Shown here: piece by piece, positions 26,703-36,001 of the stretch | How the letters are laid out: every line of letters begins with the position of its first letter | Numbering within the stretch: position 1 is the stretch's first letter | NCBI GenBank assembly: GCA_026393835.1 | Contig: JAPKZK010000102.1 | Coordinates: 1-60,786 of the forward strand | DNA: 60,786 nt | Direction: 5' to 3' | DNA from: Candidatus Aminicenantota bacterium | Lineage (GTDB): Bacteria > Acidobacteriota > Aminicenantia > UBA2199 | The notes under the pieces: generated by a model | The model's input: only the letters and a program-made list of their open reading frames with translations | Databases searched by the model: none | Told to the model about the DNA's origin: nothing | Position numbers and translations under genes: made by a program

Positions 26703-29546
26703 TTAAAAATCAAACCCAATCCAGAAATTCAAGCCGCTGTACTTTTTCCTGGTAAGATCGGTCCTCCATACCCAATCGAAATGCACCGGATACCCGAAGA
26801 AGTAAAAGTTGAGGCCGAATCCATAAGACGCTAACCCGTCTCTTAACTTAAGACTACCCCCTCCCTCGAACATCCGGAATGGCTGACCCTGGAACCAAAT
26901 GCCGCCCATGTCGAAAAAGAAAGCCCCCCGGAGAGGGCCGATTAAACCGATGGGCGTCAACGCCAGGTGAATGATCGGGAACCGGAACTCGGCGTTAAAT
27001 AAAAAGTAGTGATTCCCTACCAACTGCCTGTACCCGGAGGAACGGAACGTATTGTCCCCACCCGTCCAGTAAAGCAGCGGATTTTTTCCGCCCGAGGTAA
27101 AACCGGATAAGCGGAACGCCAACAGGGTATTGCTGTCTATCCGTAAGTATTTTCGAAAATCAGCCTCAATCGAATAAGCATCCATGAATTTACTGTTTAA
27201 TTTGAGGTATTTTTCAAAACTCACTTTAAACGTGTGCCCCATGCTGGGCCCGTAATAGCTAAACAAAGTGGTTTCTCCCACCAATGACAACCGGAGCGAC
27301 GAGGCCATGCCGTCAAAAAATTGCCCGTAGGGCAGGTCCGAGCCGTAGAAAAGATTATCGTAGTCTTCATCCCTGTGATACAAGGAAGTCGTGGCTTCTA
27401 ACCTGTAGGAACGGTTAAACGGATAGTAAACCCCGGCTTCGCCGCCAAAAATGCTGCGGACCGTCACGTATTCACCAAGATAGGGATAGTACGGATAATA
27501 AGCGTCTTTAAACATGAATAACCGGCCGTAAAATTGCAAACGGCCCTTCTGGTTCAGATACGCTACCTGGTAAGAACGATAACCATAATACGAATACAAC
27601 AGGAAAGAAAAAATGTGATCGCCCATTAAATCCGACAGGTTGATATAACTGTAACCGAAAAATCGACCGTCCGTGCCGATACTGACGCCAATGGGCGGCA
27701 AAGACTGGACATAGAACTTTTTAAAAGGCTTGTAGTTCCCCTTTTCAACAATCTTGACTTCCTCTTTGGGCGGTTCTTTGGGGATTGCAGCCAGGAACTC
27801 ATCCACCCCTTCAAATTCGATGGCGCGCGTTTCAAGCGGGGTAGTTACATCTTTCTTATAAAGGGAGAAACTGTTCCTATAAAAAGTGGAAATCACCAAT
27901 TGATTTTTTTCTTCCGGTATCTCCACCGGGAAGAAATTTCCGGTGCGGACATCGGTGTAACGGGAAAGCGTTTTGGCCTCGAGATCAATGGCATTAATAT
28001 TGTAGGAACCTAACTCGTTGGAACTGTAATAAATCCGTTTGGAATCAAGAGAAAATTCAGGGGTAATGTCATCGTACTCGCCGCCGGTTATTTTTTTGGC
28101 CAGGTTGAGATTTTCAATGGGGGCCAGGAAAAGTTTCAAATCATCCTTTTGTGCGGCTGAAAACGCGATCTTTTTCCCGTCCGGCGATATATCCAGCCCC
28201 TTGATAAACAAACGTCCGTCGGTAAGCTTCATGGTTTTACCGCTCTCCGGGTCAAGGGCGTAGATGTAGGATTTGGTGGCTTCCTGCCCGGTAAAATAGA
28301 TCATATTCTTCTCAGGGTGAAACCTGGGAGAAGAAGGCCCCTGGATATCCTTTATCTTAATTTTTTTGACCACATCCCTGCTTAATATGTCGACCAATAC
28401 AAGGTAGTTGGTCCACTCCCGGCGGGCAAAAAAAGCGATGAGGTTGCTGTCTTTGTTCCAGGTAAAAGAGTTGCCGTCGGCGGGATTGAATTTCAAATCG
28501 ATATAGTCATATTTGCTGGTAAAGCCGGGGGTAATATTTCGAATCACCTTGCCGTCTTTCATGGAAATCAATACCAGGTCCAGTTTGCCGCTCCTCTGGT
28601 TCACCGTCAAGACCGCCAACAGTTCACCCGAAGGGGAAACATCATGGGAAAAAGAATAGATAAAAGGAAAATCGGGGCCGATCATGAAACTGTAATCCGC
28701 CGGGTTTTCTTTGGTCAAGAAATCTTTGAAACGACTCCTGGCATATTTCCCGAATTCATAGTTGAATAATTTCGGCGTATAATCAAAGACCTTAAAGACG
28801 TCCCTCTGGCCCCTGAAAAGCGCGCCTTTCCTGAGAGAGTACAGGAATTTTTTGACGCCGCGGTTCCCGAATTGCTTTTCCAGGAATTCATAGATCATGT
28901 GTCCGAAATCGTAAGCGGTCCTGTTGTTGCCGTACTCCGTGACGATTTCGCCGCTCTTCTGGAGCTGGGGAATCTGTTCATTCAGGACAGCGTCCCTGAC
29001 TACCAGCAGGCTGAAATCGTCCCACCGGCGGGTGATGAAATCGGCAAAACCTTCCATTACCCAATCCGGCGGTGAGGTGAGCCAGGCCGTGGGCCCGATG
29101 ATTTCATATTCGAAAATATGCGCCAATTCATGGGCGATGACCCGGGATAATTCCTCGAACGACGCGTCTCCCTGGATCACCACACGGTAGGAAGTGGATT
29201 CCGCGAAAGCGATTACCCCGGGGGGCAGGTAATCGGCAATGTTGGTTAACTCGAAATCGATATGGGTGGAGTAAAAAATCAAAGGAATCCTTTTCCCTAT
29301 TTTCACATTCAAGAAATTCGAGATATTATTATAGGAGAATTCAGCGGCATTAGCGATTTTTTTGACCAGTTCCTTGTTTTCCGTGTAATAGTGGATGTTA
29401 AAATGGGGGGTCTCGATATACTGCCAATGGAATTTGCCGCCCAACACCTTATTCTTCCCATAATAAAAGGAATACTGTGAAAACGCCGCGGTACTAAACA
29501 GCATACATACGGTAAATATGAAAATGATTATTTTTTTTGTTTTCAT
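26703..29546 (-). CDS. gluzincin-like peptidase with TolB-type propeller and C-terminal outer-membrane beta-barrel
   Basis: 947 residues with a Sec signal peptide (MKTKKIIIFIFTVCMLFSTAAFS). A peptidase-like domain follows with HELAH at residues 139-143 and a downstream WVMEGFADF whose Glu165 fits the third zinc ligand of gluzincins. Residues ~290-560 have TolB/WD-like repeats (ISPDGKKIAFSA, FSLDSKRIYYSSNELG, FHPEKNMIYFTG). The C-terminal ~320 residues are rich in alternating aromatic strands and end in Phe (NFWIGFDF), typical of an Omp85/surface-antigen type barrel. The protein should sit in the outer membrane. It is third in a minus-strand operon behind two lipoproteins, suggesting an envelope complex. 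Substrate unknown. Confidence 0.88.
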   Translation of the reverse strand: MKTKKIIIFIFTVCMLFSTAAFSQYSFYYGKNKVLGGKFHWQYIETPHFNIHYYTENKELVKKIANAAEFSYNNISNFLNVKIGKRIPLIFYSTHIDFELTNIADYLPPGVIAFAESTSYRVVIQGDASFEELSRVIAHELAHIFEYEIIGPTAWLTSPPDWVMEGFADFITRRWDDFSLLVVRDAVLNEQIPQLQKSGEIVTEYGNNRTAYDFGHMIYEFLEKQFGNRGVKKFLYSLRKGALFRGQRDVFKVFDYTPKLFNYEFGKYARSRFKDFLTKENPADYSFMIGPDFPFIYSFSHDVSPSGELLAVLTVNQRSGKLDLVLISMKDGKVIRNITPGFTSKYDYIDLKFNPADGNSFTWNKDSNLIAFFARREWTNYLVLVDILSRDVVKKIKIKDIQGPSSPRFHPEKNMIYFTGQEATKSYIYALDPESGKTMKLTDGRLFIKGLDISPDGKKIAFSAAQKDDLKLFLAPIENLNLAKKITGGEYDDITPEFSLDSKRIYYSSNELGSYNINAIDLEAKTLSRYTDVRTGNFFPVEIPEEKNQLVISTFYRNSFSLYKKDVTTPLETRAIEFEGVDEFLAAIPKEPPKEEVKIVEKGNYKPFKKFYVQSLPPIGVSIGTDGRFFGYSYINLSDLMGDHIFSFLLYSYYGYRSYQVAYLNQKGRLQFYGRLFMFKDAYYPYYPYLGEYVTVRSIFGGEAGVYYPFNRSYRLEATTSLYHRDEDYDNLFYGSDLPYGQFFDGMASSLRLSLVGETTLFSYYGPSMGHTFKVSFEKYLKLNSKFMDAYSIEADFRKYLRIDSNTLLAFRLSGFTSGGKNPLLYWTGGDNTFRSSGYRQLVGNHYFLFNAEFRFPIIHLALTPIGLIGPLRGAFFFDMGGIWFQGQPFRMFEGGGSLKLRDGLASYGFGLNFYFFGYPVHFDWVWRTDLTRKKYSGLNFWIGFDF

Positions 29547-29564
29547 TTTATTGTCCTAATCCTC

Positions 29565-30242
29565 TTATTCTGTTAAAAGATACCTTCGCTGGGTACTTTT
29601 TTTGCTGGTAAGGTCCCTGGTAAAGTTGTTGTTGAGCTTGAAAAAGAGATCATCGAAATTATATTTCGGGTTATGAACGTCCGCGCCGGCGATTTTTTCC
29701 GAATAACTTTTATTGAAGAGCTCTTTTCCCGTGTCCACTTCGATAATGCGGACTTTCATAGTCAAGCCCCAATGCTGGACCTTAACAAAAGTTTTTTCCT
29801 TTTTGCCCGATTCACCCTTTACATCGTCTACTTTGGTGCGGGTCTTAATGTCGAAGGTGAGTTTGCCTGTTATCACAAGGGAATTAGGGGATTCCCCCAG
29901 GCGAGCTTTGATATTTTCCAATCGTGCGGTATCTTCCGTATCCCCTTTAATATCCTTATCGATATCGGCCATATTAAGCGGTTCGATATTTTTCCCCAGG
30001 ACTTTGGAAAGGTCCCCTACGAAAAAGTCATTTAGTTCTTTTCCAGGGTTAAAGTCTTCGGGAGTAGATTCCAGGATTAAATCGGCATATACGATTTTAT
30101 CGTACTTGTTGAAATCGATCGTTTTCAACTGGTTGACCTCCAATTTGACCTCCGAGAAGTTAGGGGAGCATGAGGTCAACGTTAGCGATGTCATTACGAT
30201 CACGGCCGTTACTATGCTTGATAAAAGTTGCCCGGTTTTCAT
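29565..30242 (-). CDS. lipoprotein of unknown function
   Basis: 225 residues. Signal peptide with lipobox LTSC (SLTLTSCSPNFSEV). The rest is an alpha/beta domain with segments such as KYDKIVYADLIL, SLVITGKLTFDIKTRTKV and LTMKVRIIEVDTGKELFNKSY, reminiscent of envelope proteins that collect basal-body or pilus factors, but no family is assigned. Its ATG overlaps the stop of the TPR lipoprotein (ATGA), and it ends 18 bp before the outer-membrane peptidase gene, so the three are co-translated or co-transcribed. Confidence 0.82.
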   Translation of the reverse strand: MKTGQLLSSIVTAVIVMTSLTLTSCSPNFSEVKLEVNQLKTIDFNKYDKIVYADLILESTPEDFNPGKELNDFFVGDLSKVLGKNIEPLNMADIDKDIKGDTEDTARLENIKARLGESPNSLVITGKLTFDIKTRTKVDDVKGESGKKEKTFVKVQHWGLTMKVRIIEVDTGKELFNKSYSEKIAGADVHNPKYNFDDLFFKLNNNFTRDLTSKKSTQRRYLLTE

Positions 30243-30613
30243 ATTTCACCTTTTTCATCTTTTTTTTCTTTATCAACTTTTTGATCGATTTCATCGCCCT
30301 TGCCCAAAAAAGTTTTAAGACTGTCGTAGTTGGCTTTGATCCTGGGGTTTTTGGGGTCCATTTCCAGGGCTTTTTGGTATTCCTTTTCCGCTTCGTCCGT
30401 TTTCCCCATCGATTCCAGGGCAATGGCCATGTTGTTATGCAAACTGGCGTTGTCTTTGCCGCTGACCGCGACTCTTTGCCATCGCATGTAAGCTTCTTTC
30501 CATAAACCTTGTTTTGCCATGGCATTGGCAAAATCAAGTTCCGCTTTGTTGTTTTTGCCGGAACAGAAGCTGAGAAGAACTATTATCGTTAATATACATA
30601 CTATTTGTCTCAA
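30239..30613 (-). CDS. small TPR lipoprotein
   Basis: 124 residues beginning at TTG 30613, chosen because a perfect AGGAGG lies 6 nt upstream and no ATG is available nearby. The signal peptide ends in the lipobox LLSFC. About two TPR units follow (ASLHNNMAIALESMGKTDEAEKEYQKALEMDP), then a Lys/Asp-rich tail. First gene of the operon with the lipoprotein and the outer-membrane peptidase; likely a scaffold for that envelope complex. Confidence 0.82.
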   Translation of the reverse strand: MRQIVCILTIIVLLSFCSGKNNKAELDFANAMAKQGLWKEAYMRWQRVAVSGKDNASLHNNMAIALESMGKTDEAEKEYQKALEMDPKNPRIKANYDSLKTFLGKGDEIDQKVDKEKKDEKGEI

Positions 30614-30771
30614 TTTGAACCTCCTGGGGTTAGATGATAATACAAAAAAAAAAAAAATTCAAGAATATTACTCAAAAACCATGAAAATTAGAAGTACTAC
30701 TTCTAAAAGATAAGCCCCCCTGCCAACTTGCACCCTATAAATAAGGTGCATACCGTATTGAGAAAGTGCCC

Positions 30772-30960
30772 TTATACTTCGCTGTGAGATATCAACCGCG
30801 TTCCACTAAAGATCAGCGCCACTTTTTTCAGATGGGATTTACTGAACTTGATTTCGATAAGATAGGAAAACTTTAGACCGGGGTACTGAGCCAGGAACGG
30901 TTCCAACGCCAGGTGGGCATATCCCTTTTTCAACTCCCTTTCCGAATGAACCAGGTAGAG
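30772..30960 (-). pseudogene. remnant of an AAA-ATPase-like / PD-(D/E)XK nuclease family gene
   Basis: The reading frame SERELKKGYAHLALEPFL, YPGLKFSYLIEIKF, then KKVALIFSG closely resembles the C-terminal nuclease part of the large AAA-ATPase-like/PD-(D/E)XK family. The conserved GYAD has become GYAH (catalytic Asp lost), the stretch between the ExK strand (LIEIKF) and the final strand is deleted, and the whole N-terminal ATPase is missing. Upstream sequence in the same frame belongs to an unrelated repeat. It is a decayed fragment. Confidence 0.6.
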
Positions 30961-31023
30961 TGTGGGGAGGAAAGAGAGGAAAGGGGACGCACAAGTAATT
31001 TTCCTTAACCAGCGTAGAGCGTA

Positions 31024-31046
31024 GGGAACAGACGCTGCCTGTTCCC
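31024..31046. repeat. short palindrome GGGAACAG / CTGTTCCC
   Basis: Arms 31024-31031 and 31039-31046 are exact reverse complements around a 7-nt loop. It lies between the nuclease remnant and the pgk promoter and looks like part of an inserted intergenic repeat. Confidence 0.5.
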
Positions 31047-31067
31047 CAATTATTTGCCACCCCACAC

Positions 31068-31096
31068 TTGAAAAAAAAAACAGAATCTGTTACAAT
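31068..31096 (+). promoter_or_regulatory. sigma-70 promoter of pgk
   Basis: TTGAAA (31068-31073), 17-bp spacer, TACAAT (31091-31096); leader of about 60 nt before the pgk ATG. Confidence 0.75.
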
Positions 31097-31165
31097 CGAA
31101 TATGTTTAATACAAAAAACATATATAACTACAATTTCTTAAAAAAACTTTCAAAGGGGATAAAAG

Positions 31166-32365
31166 ATGTATACACTCGACAATTATGACTTTTCAGGGAA
31201 AAAAGCCCTGGTAAGGGTAGACTTTAATGTCCCGTTAAACGAGAAACTTGAAATCACCGACGACACCCGGATGAAAACAGCCGTACCCACGCTGCAAAAA
31301 ATCCTGGCGGACGGCGGGGCCGTTATTTTATTAACGCACCTGGGCAGACCCAAAGGCATGTACGATGAAAAAATGTCGCTGCGCCATATCATCCCACACC
31401 TCACCAAATTACTGGACAGGAAAATTCAATTCGCCGACGATTGCATCGGCGCTGAAGCCAAACAATTGGCCTCCCAATTAAAGCCCGGCGAAGTCTTGCT
31501 CCTGGAGAACCTTCGCTTTCACAAAGAAGAGTCCGCGGGAGACAAAGAGTTTGCCCACCGGTTGGCCGAACTGGGGGATGTCTATGTCAACGACGCCTTT
31601 GGCACCGCCCACCGCGCCCACGCATCGACCTATACCATCGCCGGTTTTTTCCCCAATGACAAAATGTTCGGCTTCCTGGTGGACAGCGAGATCAGCCATA
31701 TCGATAAAGCCTTGAAACGCGCCAAACGACCTTTTACCGCCATACTGGGCGGGTCCAAAGTATCCACCAAAATCCAGATTATCGAAACGCTGCTGGAAAA
31801 AGTAGATAACCTCATCATCGGCGGCGGTATCGGCTACACCTTTATTAAAGCCATGGGCGGGGACGTCGGCGATTCCCTGGTAGAGAACGATCATATCCCC
31901 GTGGCGCTCAAAGTAATTGAAAAAGCCAAACAAACAAATGTGGCGCTGCATTTCGCCTCGGATTGCGTTGCCGTGGATAGGATGGATAATGACGCCAATA
32001 TCGATCACTGCTTTATCGATAAAATCAAAAAAGGCTGGCAGGGGGTAGACATCGGCATCAAAACGGCCACCCGTTTTGCCCACGTAATCGAAAATTCAAA
32101 AACGATTTTATGGAACGGCCCCGTAGGAGTTTTCGAAATGCCCAATTTCTCCACCGGCACCCTGAGAGTAGCCATGGCCGTAGCCATTACCACCGACCGC
32201 GGCGCTTATTCCCTGGTGGGCGGCGGCGACACCATTGCCGCGGTGAACAAGTACAGCCTGGGCCATAAAATCAGTTACATCTCCACCGCCGGCGGAGCGT
32301 TGCTGGAATACCTCGAAGGCAAAGAATTACCCACCCTGGCGGCCATCAGGCGTCAAATCTTCTAA
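31166..32365 (+). CDS. pgk: phosphoglycerate kinase
   Basis: 399 residues, normal for bacterial enzymes, with AGGGGA 7 nt before the ATG. It interconverts 1,3-bisphosphoglycerate and 3-phosphoglycerate with ADP/ATP in glycolysis. Signature segments are all present: RVDFNVPLN, THLGRPKG, LLENLRFHKEE, NDAFGTAHRAHAST, AILGGSKVSTK, the nucleotide loop LWNGPVGVFE and the C-terminal GGGDT. It has its own promoter; dinB follows 27 bp later and may be cotranscribed. Confidence 0.98.
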   Translation: MYTLDNYDFSGKKALVRVDFNVPLNEKLEITDDTRMKTAVPTLQKILADGGAVILLTHLGRPKGMYDEKMSLRHIIPHLTKLLDRKIQFADDCIGAEAKQLASQLKPGEVLLLENLRFHKEESAGDKEFAHRLAELGDVYVNDAFGTAHRAHASTYTIAGFFPNDKMFGFLVDSEISHIDKALKRAKRPFTAILGGSKVSTKIQIIETLLEKVDNLIIGGGIGYTFIKAMGGDVGDSLVENDHIPVALKVIEKAKQTNVALHFASDCVAVDRMDNDANIDHCFIDKIKKGWQGVDIGIKTATRFAHVIENSKTILWNGPVGVFEMPNFSTGTLRVAMAVAITTDRGAYSLVGGGDTIAAVNKYSLGHKISYISTAGGALLEYLEGKELPTLAAIRRQIF

Positions 32366-32392
32366 ACCCGGATAATGCCCAGATGATGAACC

Positions 32393-33421
32393 ATGCTGAG
32401 GAAAATCATTCATATCGACATGGATGCTTTTTACGCCTCGGTAGAACAGCGTGATAGACCCGAATTAAAAGGCAAACCCGTCATCGTCGGCGGCGATCCC
32501 AACAGCAGGGGCGTGGTGGCCACCTGTTCCTACGAGGCCAGGAAATTCGGCGTCCATTCCGCCATGGCTTCCAGCGTTGCTTACCGCTTATGTCCCCAGG
32601 CCGTCTTTATTCGCCCCCGCTTCGACGCATACCACGCTGTTTCTGAACAAATACGGGAAATCTTTCGCCGCTATACCGACCTGGTAGAACCCCTCTCCCT
32701 GGACGAAGCTTACCTGGATGTAACGGAAAACAAAACAGGCATCCCTTATGCCGCGGATTTGGCCCGCGAGATATTGAAACAAATCCGGGAAGAAACCGGT
32801 TTGACCGCTTCGGCCGGCGTTTCCTTCAACAAATTCCTGGCCAAAGTGGCTTCGGACATTCATAAACCCAATGGCCTCACCGTGGTAACGCCCAAAAACG
32901 CGGACCTGTTCATCGATCGCCTGCCCATCAGGAAATTTTACGGCGTGGGAAAAGTAACCGAACAAAAAATGCTGGAAATGGGCATACGAACCGGCGCGGA
33001 TTTAAAAAAAATAAGCAGGGAGGAACTGGTTCAACGTTTCGGAAAAGCAGGCCACTTTTATTACGACATCGCCCATGGAATCGATGACCGGCCCGTGAAT
33101 CCGCACCAGGAAAGAAAATCCATCGGGCAGGAGCAGACCTTGAGCAGGGACATCGATGACCGGCAAGAGATGCTGGAAATCCTGGGCAAATGTGCGGAAG
33201 GCGTTGCCGAATACATGAAAGAAAAAGCTATCAAAGGGCGTACCGTCACATTGAAAATAAAATATTTCGATTTCAAAAGTATTACGCGCAGTATCACGGC
33301 GCCTGAACCTTTATACGGGGCTGCGTCAATAATGAAATACATCCCCGGGCTTTTGGAGAAGACAGAAGCCGGAAAGATAAAAGTCCGGTTATTGGGAGTT
33401 TCCGTATCCAACTTTGTCTAA
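32393..33421 (+). CDS. dinB: DNA polymerase IV (Y family)
   Basis: 342 residues. Error-prone translesion polymerase. Catalytic segments: IHIDMDAFYASVEQRDRPEL, CSYEARKFGVHSAMAS and PLSLDEAYLDVT (acidic metal ligands), then the helix-hairpin region with KFYGVGKVTEQKMLEMGI and the little-finger domain (KSIGQEQTLSRDI). Length matches the family. Linked to pgk only by position. Confidence 0.96.
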   Translation: MLRKIIHIDMDAFYASVEQRDRPELKGKPVIVGGDPNSRGVVATCSYEARKFGVHSAMASSVAYRLCPQAVFIRPRFDAYHAVSEQIREIFRRYTDLVEPLSLDEAYLDVTENKTGIPYAADLAREILKQIREETGLTASAGVSFNKFLAKVASDIHKPNGLTVVTPKNADLFIDRLPIRKFYGVGKVTEQKMLEMGIRTGADLKKISREELVQRFGKAGHFYYDIAHGIDDRPVNPHQERKSIGQEQTLSRDIDDRQEMLEILGKCAEGVAEYMKEKAIKGRTVTLKIKYFDFKSITRSITAPEPLYGAASIMKYIPGLLEKTEAGKIKVRLLGVSVSNFV

Positions 33422-33446
33422 TCGATGATAAAAAATTTTTGGAAGT

Positions 33447-33476
33447 CCAGGAACCTTTTTATAAAAAGGTTCCTGG
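33447..33476. repeat. perfect 30-bp palindrome (GGAAGTCCAGGAACC repeat family, copy 1)
   Basis: Half-site CCAGGAACCTTTTT is followed by its exact reverse complement, with no loop beyond the central AT. Preceded by TTTTTGGAAGT. It lies just after the dinB stop and may act as its terminator. Related copies are at 41128-41157 and 42359-42405. Confidence 0.8.
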
Positions 33477-33510
33477 CCGCCGGAGGCATATCTTGAAAAA
33501 AAATTCAGGC

Positions 33511-33539
33511 TTGACTTAAACATGGAAAAAAATTACAAT
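33511..33539 (+). promoter_or_regulatory. sigma-70 promoter of iorAB
   Basis: TTGACT (33511-33516), 17-bp spacer, TACAAT (33534-33539), followed by a strong AGGAGG ribosome site before the iorA ATG. Confidence 0.8.
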
Positions 33540-33591
33540 TAAAACTAATAAGTAAAAAATCATAATCCATTCACAGGATACAGGAGGTCAC

Positions 33592-35409
33592 ATGAAAAAA
33601 GAATTACTCTCCGGGAATGAAGCAGTTGCCAGGGGCGCATATGAAGCGGGCGTCACCTTTGCCGCGGCCTATCCCGGGACGCCCAGTACGGAAATACTTG
33701 AAAACACAGCGCATTACAAAGATCATATCTATTGTCACTGGGGCGCGAACGAAAAAACAGCCCTTGAGGAAGCGTTGGGGGCTTGTTTCACCGGGGCCCG
33801 TTCCATGGCGTCCATGAAACACGTCGGGTTGAATGTAGCCGCGGATCCCTTTTTCTCCGCCAGTTATCTCGGCGTCAAAGGCGGTCTTATTATCGTATCC
33901 GCCGATGATCCCGGCATGCACTCCTCCCAGAACGAGCAGGACAACCGCCATTACGCCCTTGCCGCCAAAATGCCCGTAATGGAACCCTCGGATTCCCAGG
34001 AAGCCAAAGACATGGTCATCGAAGGAATAAAACTCAGCGAAAAATTCAATACCCCCGTCATGATTCGCATGACCACCCGGACCTGCCATTCCCGTTCCGC
34101 CGTGGAATTGGGCGAACGCGAGACGCCGCCGGAAATCGGTTACGTCAAAGATTTCAAAAAAACAATGCTTCTCCCGGCCCTGGCCCGCCCCAAACACGTG
34201 GCCGTGGAGAAACGCCAGAAAGAAATCAAAGCACTCAGCAACCAATTTAAATTTAACCATATCATCGAAGGTAAAACCCGTGTGGGCGTCATCGCTTCCG
34301 GCATTTCTTACCAGTATGGGCGGGAAGTCTTCCCGGACGCCTGGTTTTTAAAACTCGGTATGCCTTATCCCTTCCCGGACCAACTATTCCGGGAGTTTGC
34401 CCAGCATGTAGACAAAATCTATATCCTGGAAGAAAACGATCCTTTTATCGAAACCTTTGTTCAACTGGAGCATACCGGCAAGGAGATCATCGGTAAAGAA
34501 GTTTTCCCATTGACCGGCGAGATGTCCACCGATGTCATTCGCGCCTCATTGGGAGAAAAAGATTTAACGTTGAAATTCGATCTCAACCAGATCCCCCGGC
34601 GTCCGCCCACCCTTTGCGCCGGGTGTCCCCACACCGCCGCCTTCCACAACTTGAGCATGCAAAAGTTAAACGTCACCGGCGATATCGGATGTTACACCCT
34701 GGGGGCCTTGCCGCCCTTGAACGCCATGGACACCTGCATCGATATGGGCGCCAGTATCACCGCGCTCCTGGGCATGGAAAAAGCCTGTGAAAAAGCCGGC
34801 AAAGAATTAAATGCCGTGGCCGTTATCGGCGATTCCACCTTTTTCCATTCCGGGATTACCGGGCTGCTGGATATTATCTACAACAAAGGGAAAACCACCG
34901 TCATCATCCTGGACAATTCCATCACCGCCATGACCGGCCACCAGGTCAATCCCGGCACCGGGTTGAACGCCATGGGAGAACCCGCCCCCCGGGTCGATAT
35001 AGTGAAACTGGTAAAAGACGGCCTGGGCATTGAGAATACCTACGAAATCGACGGGTATGACGTCAAGGCGCTAAAAGAAATCATCAAGCGCGAAGTAAAA
35101 CGTGGGGCGCCCTCGGTGCTGGTAGTCAGACGGCCCTGCGCGCTGCTCTTCAAGGGGGCGCAATGGTCGTCCATGCAGGTGGATACCTCCAAATGCATCT
35201 TTTGTAAACTCTGCACCAAATTAGGGTGCCCGGCCGTAACCCCCGGGACTGAAAAATCCCATATCACACCCGAACGCTGCATCGGTTGTACCGTCTGCGC
35301 CCAGGTGTGCCCCGTAAAAGCCATCCGGTTCGTGGATGAAAACGGCATGCATATCCACGACACCACCCTCGAACAATTCATGACAATTAAACGCGGAGGT
35401 AAAAAATGA
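33592..35409 (+). CDS. iorA: indolepyruvate ferredoxin oxidoreductase, alpha subunit
   Basis: 605 residues with AGGAGG upstream. A TPP- and iron-sulfur-dependent enzyme that oxidatively decarboxylates aryl pyruvates from aromatic amino acids to acyl-CoA, reducing ferredoxin. N-terminal pyrimidine-binding part: SGNEAVARGAYEAGVTFAAAYPGTPSTE. TPP part: CAGCPHTAAFHN, DIGCYTLG and GDSTFFHSGI, LDNSITAMTGHQ. C-terminus carries two 4Fe-4S motifs: CIFCKLCTKLGCPAV and CIGCTVCAQVCPVKA. The stop overlaps the iorB ATG by 4 bp. It fits anaerobic amino-acid fermentation. Confidence 0.97.
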   Translation: MKKELLSGNEAVARGAYEAGVTFAAAYPGTPSTEILENTAHYKDHIYCHWGANEKTALEEALGACFTGARSMASMKHVGLNVAADPFFSASYLGVKGGLIIVSADDPGMHSSQNEQDNRHYALAAKMPVMEPSDSQEAKDMVIEGIKLSEKFNTPVMIRMTTRTCHSRSAVELGERETPPEIGYVKDFKKTMLLPALARPKHVAVEKRQKEIKALSNQFKFNHIIEGKTRVGVIASGISYQYGREVFPDAWFLKLGMPYPFPDQLFREFAQHVDKIYILEENDPFIETFVQLEHTGKEIIGKEVFPLTGEMSTDVIRASLGEKDLTLKFDLNQIPRRPPTLCAGCPHTAAFHNLSMQKLNVTGDIGCYTLGALPPLNAMDTCIDMGASITALLGMEKACEKAGKELNAVAVIGDSTFFHSGITGLLDIIYNKGKTTVIILDNSITAMTGHQVNPGTGLNAMGEPAPRVDIVKLVKDGLGIENTYEIDGYDVKALKEIIKREVKRGAPSVLVVRRPCALLFKGAQWSSMQVDTSKCIFCKLCTKLGCPAVTPGTEKSHITPERCIGCTVCAQVCPVKAIRFVDENGMHIHDTTLEQFMTIKRGGKK

Positions 35410-35978
35410 AATCCATAATAATCAGCGGAGTCGGCGGACAGGGCGTGTTGACGGCCAGCGATCTCCTATCGGATGTACTATTGGAAGAAGGATATGATGT
35501 CAAAAAAAGCGAAGTTCACGGCATGAGCCAGCGCGGCGGCGATGTGATCTCCACCATCCGTTACGGTACCCAGGTCTTCTCGCCCCTCCCTTCCCTCTAT
35601 GAAACCGATTATATCCTCTCCTTTGAGAAACTGGAAGCCTTAAGAAATATAAATTACCTTAGCAAAGACGGCGTCATCATGGTGAACGATTATGTCTGGG
35701 AACCTCTGCCCGTGGCCGCGGGTTTTGAAAAATACCCCGAGAATATCGAAGAGACCCTGAAAAAGTATGCCGCCAGGGTTATCATGGTCCCGGCCACCGA
35801 TATTGCCGTGGAGTTGGGAAACATCCGCGCCACCAATGTCGTACTGGTAGGCGTGTTGGCCGCCAACATGGACATCGCTAAAAACATCTGGGTGAACGTC
35901 GTCAGGCGGAAAGTTCCCCCTAAGTTTATCGATCTTAATATAGAAGCCTTCGAAAAGGGGTACAAGTATAAACTGTAA
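35406..35978 (+). CDS. iorB: indolepyruvate ferredoxin oxidoreductase, beta subunit
   Basis: 190 residues, translationally coupled to iorA. The 2-oxoacid oxidoreductase gamma-type fold is shown by SGVGGQGVLTASDLLSDVL, KSEVHGMSQRGGDVISTIRYG and VVLVGVLAANM. Forms the heteromeric enzyme with IorA. Confidence 0.97.
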   Translation: MKSIIISGVGGQGVLTASDLLSDVLLEEGYDVKKSEVHGMSQRGGDVISTIRYGTQVFSPLPSLYETDYILSFEKLEALRNINYLSKDGVIMVNDYVWEPLPVAAGFEKYPENIEETLKKYAARVIMVPATDIAVELGNIRATNVVLVGVLAANMDIAKNIWVNVVRRKVPPKFIDLNIEAFEKGYKYKL

Positions 35979-36001
35979 CCCCACAGGCGGCAGCAACCAG
36001 G

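Noticed and set aside
30637..30662. Promoter-like TTGAAT and TATTAT upstream of the TPR lipoprotein operon
   Set aside because: Only 14 bp between the hexamers in a poly-T tract; too short for a confident sigma-70 promoter.
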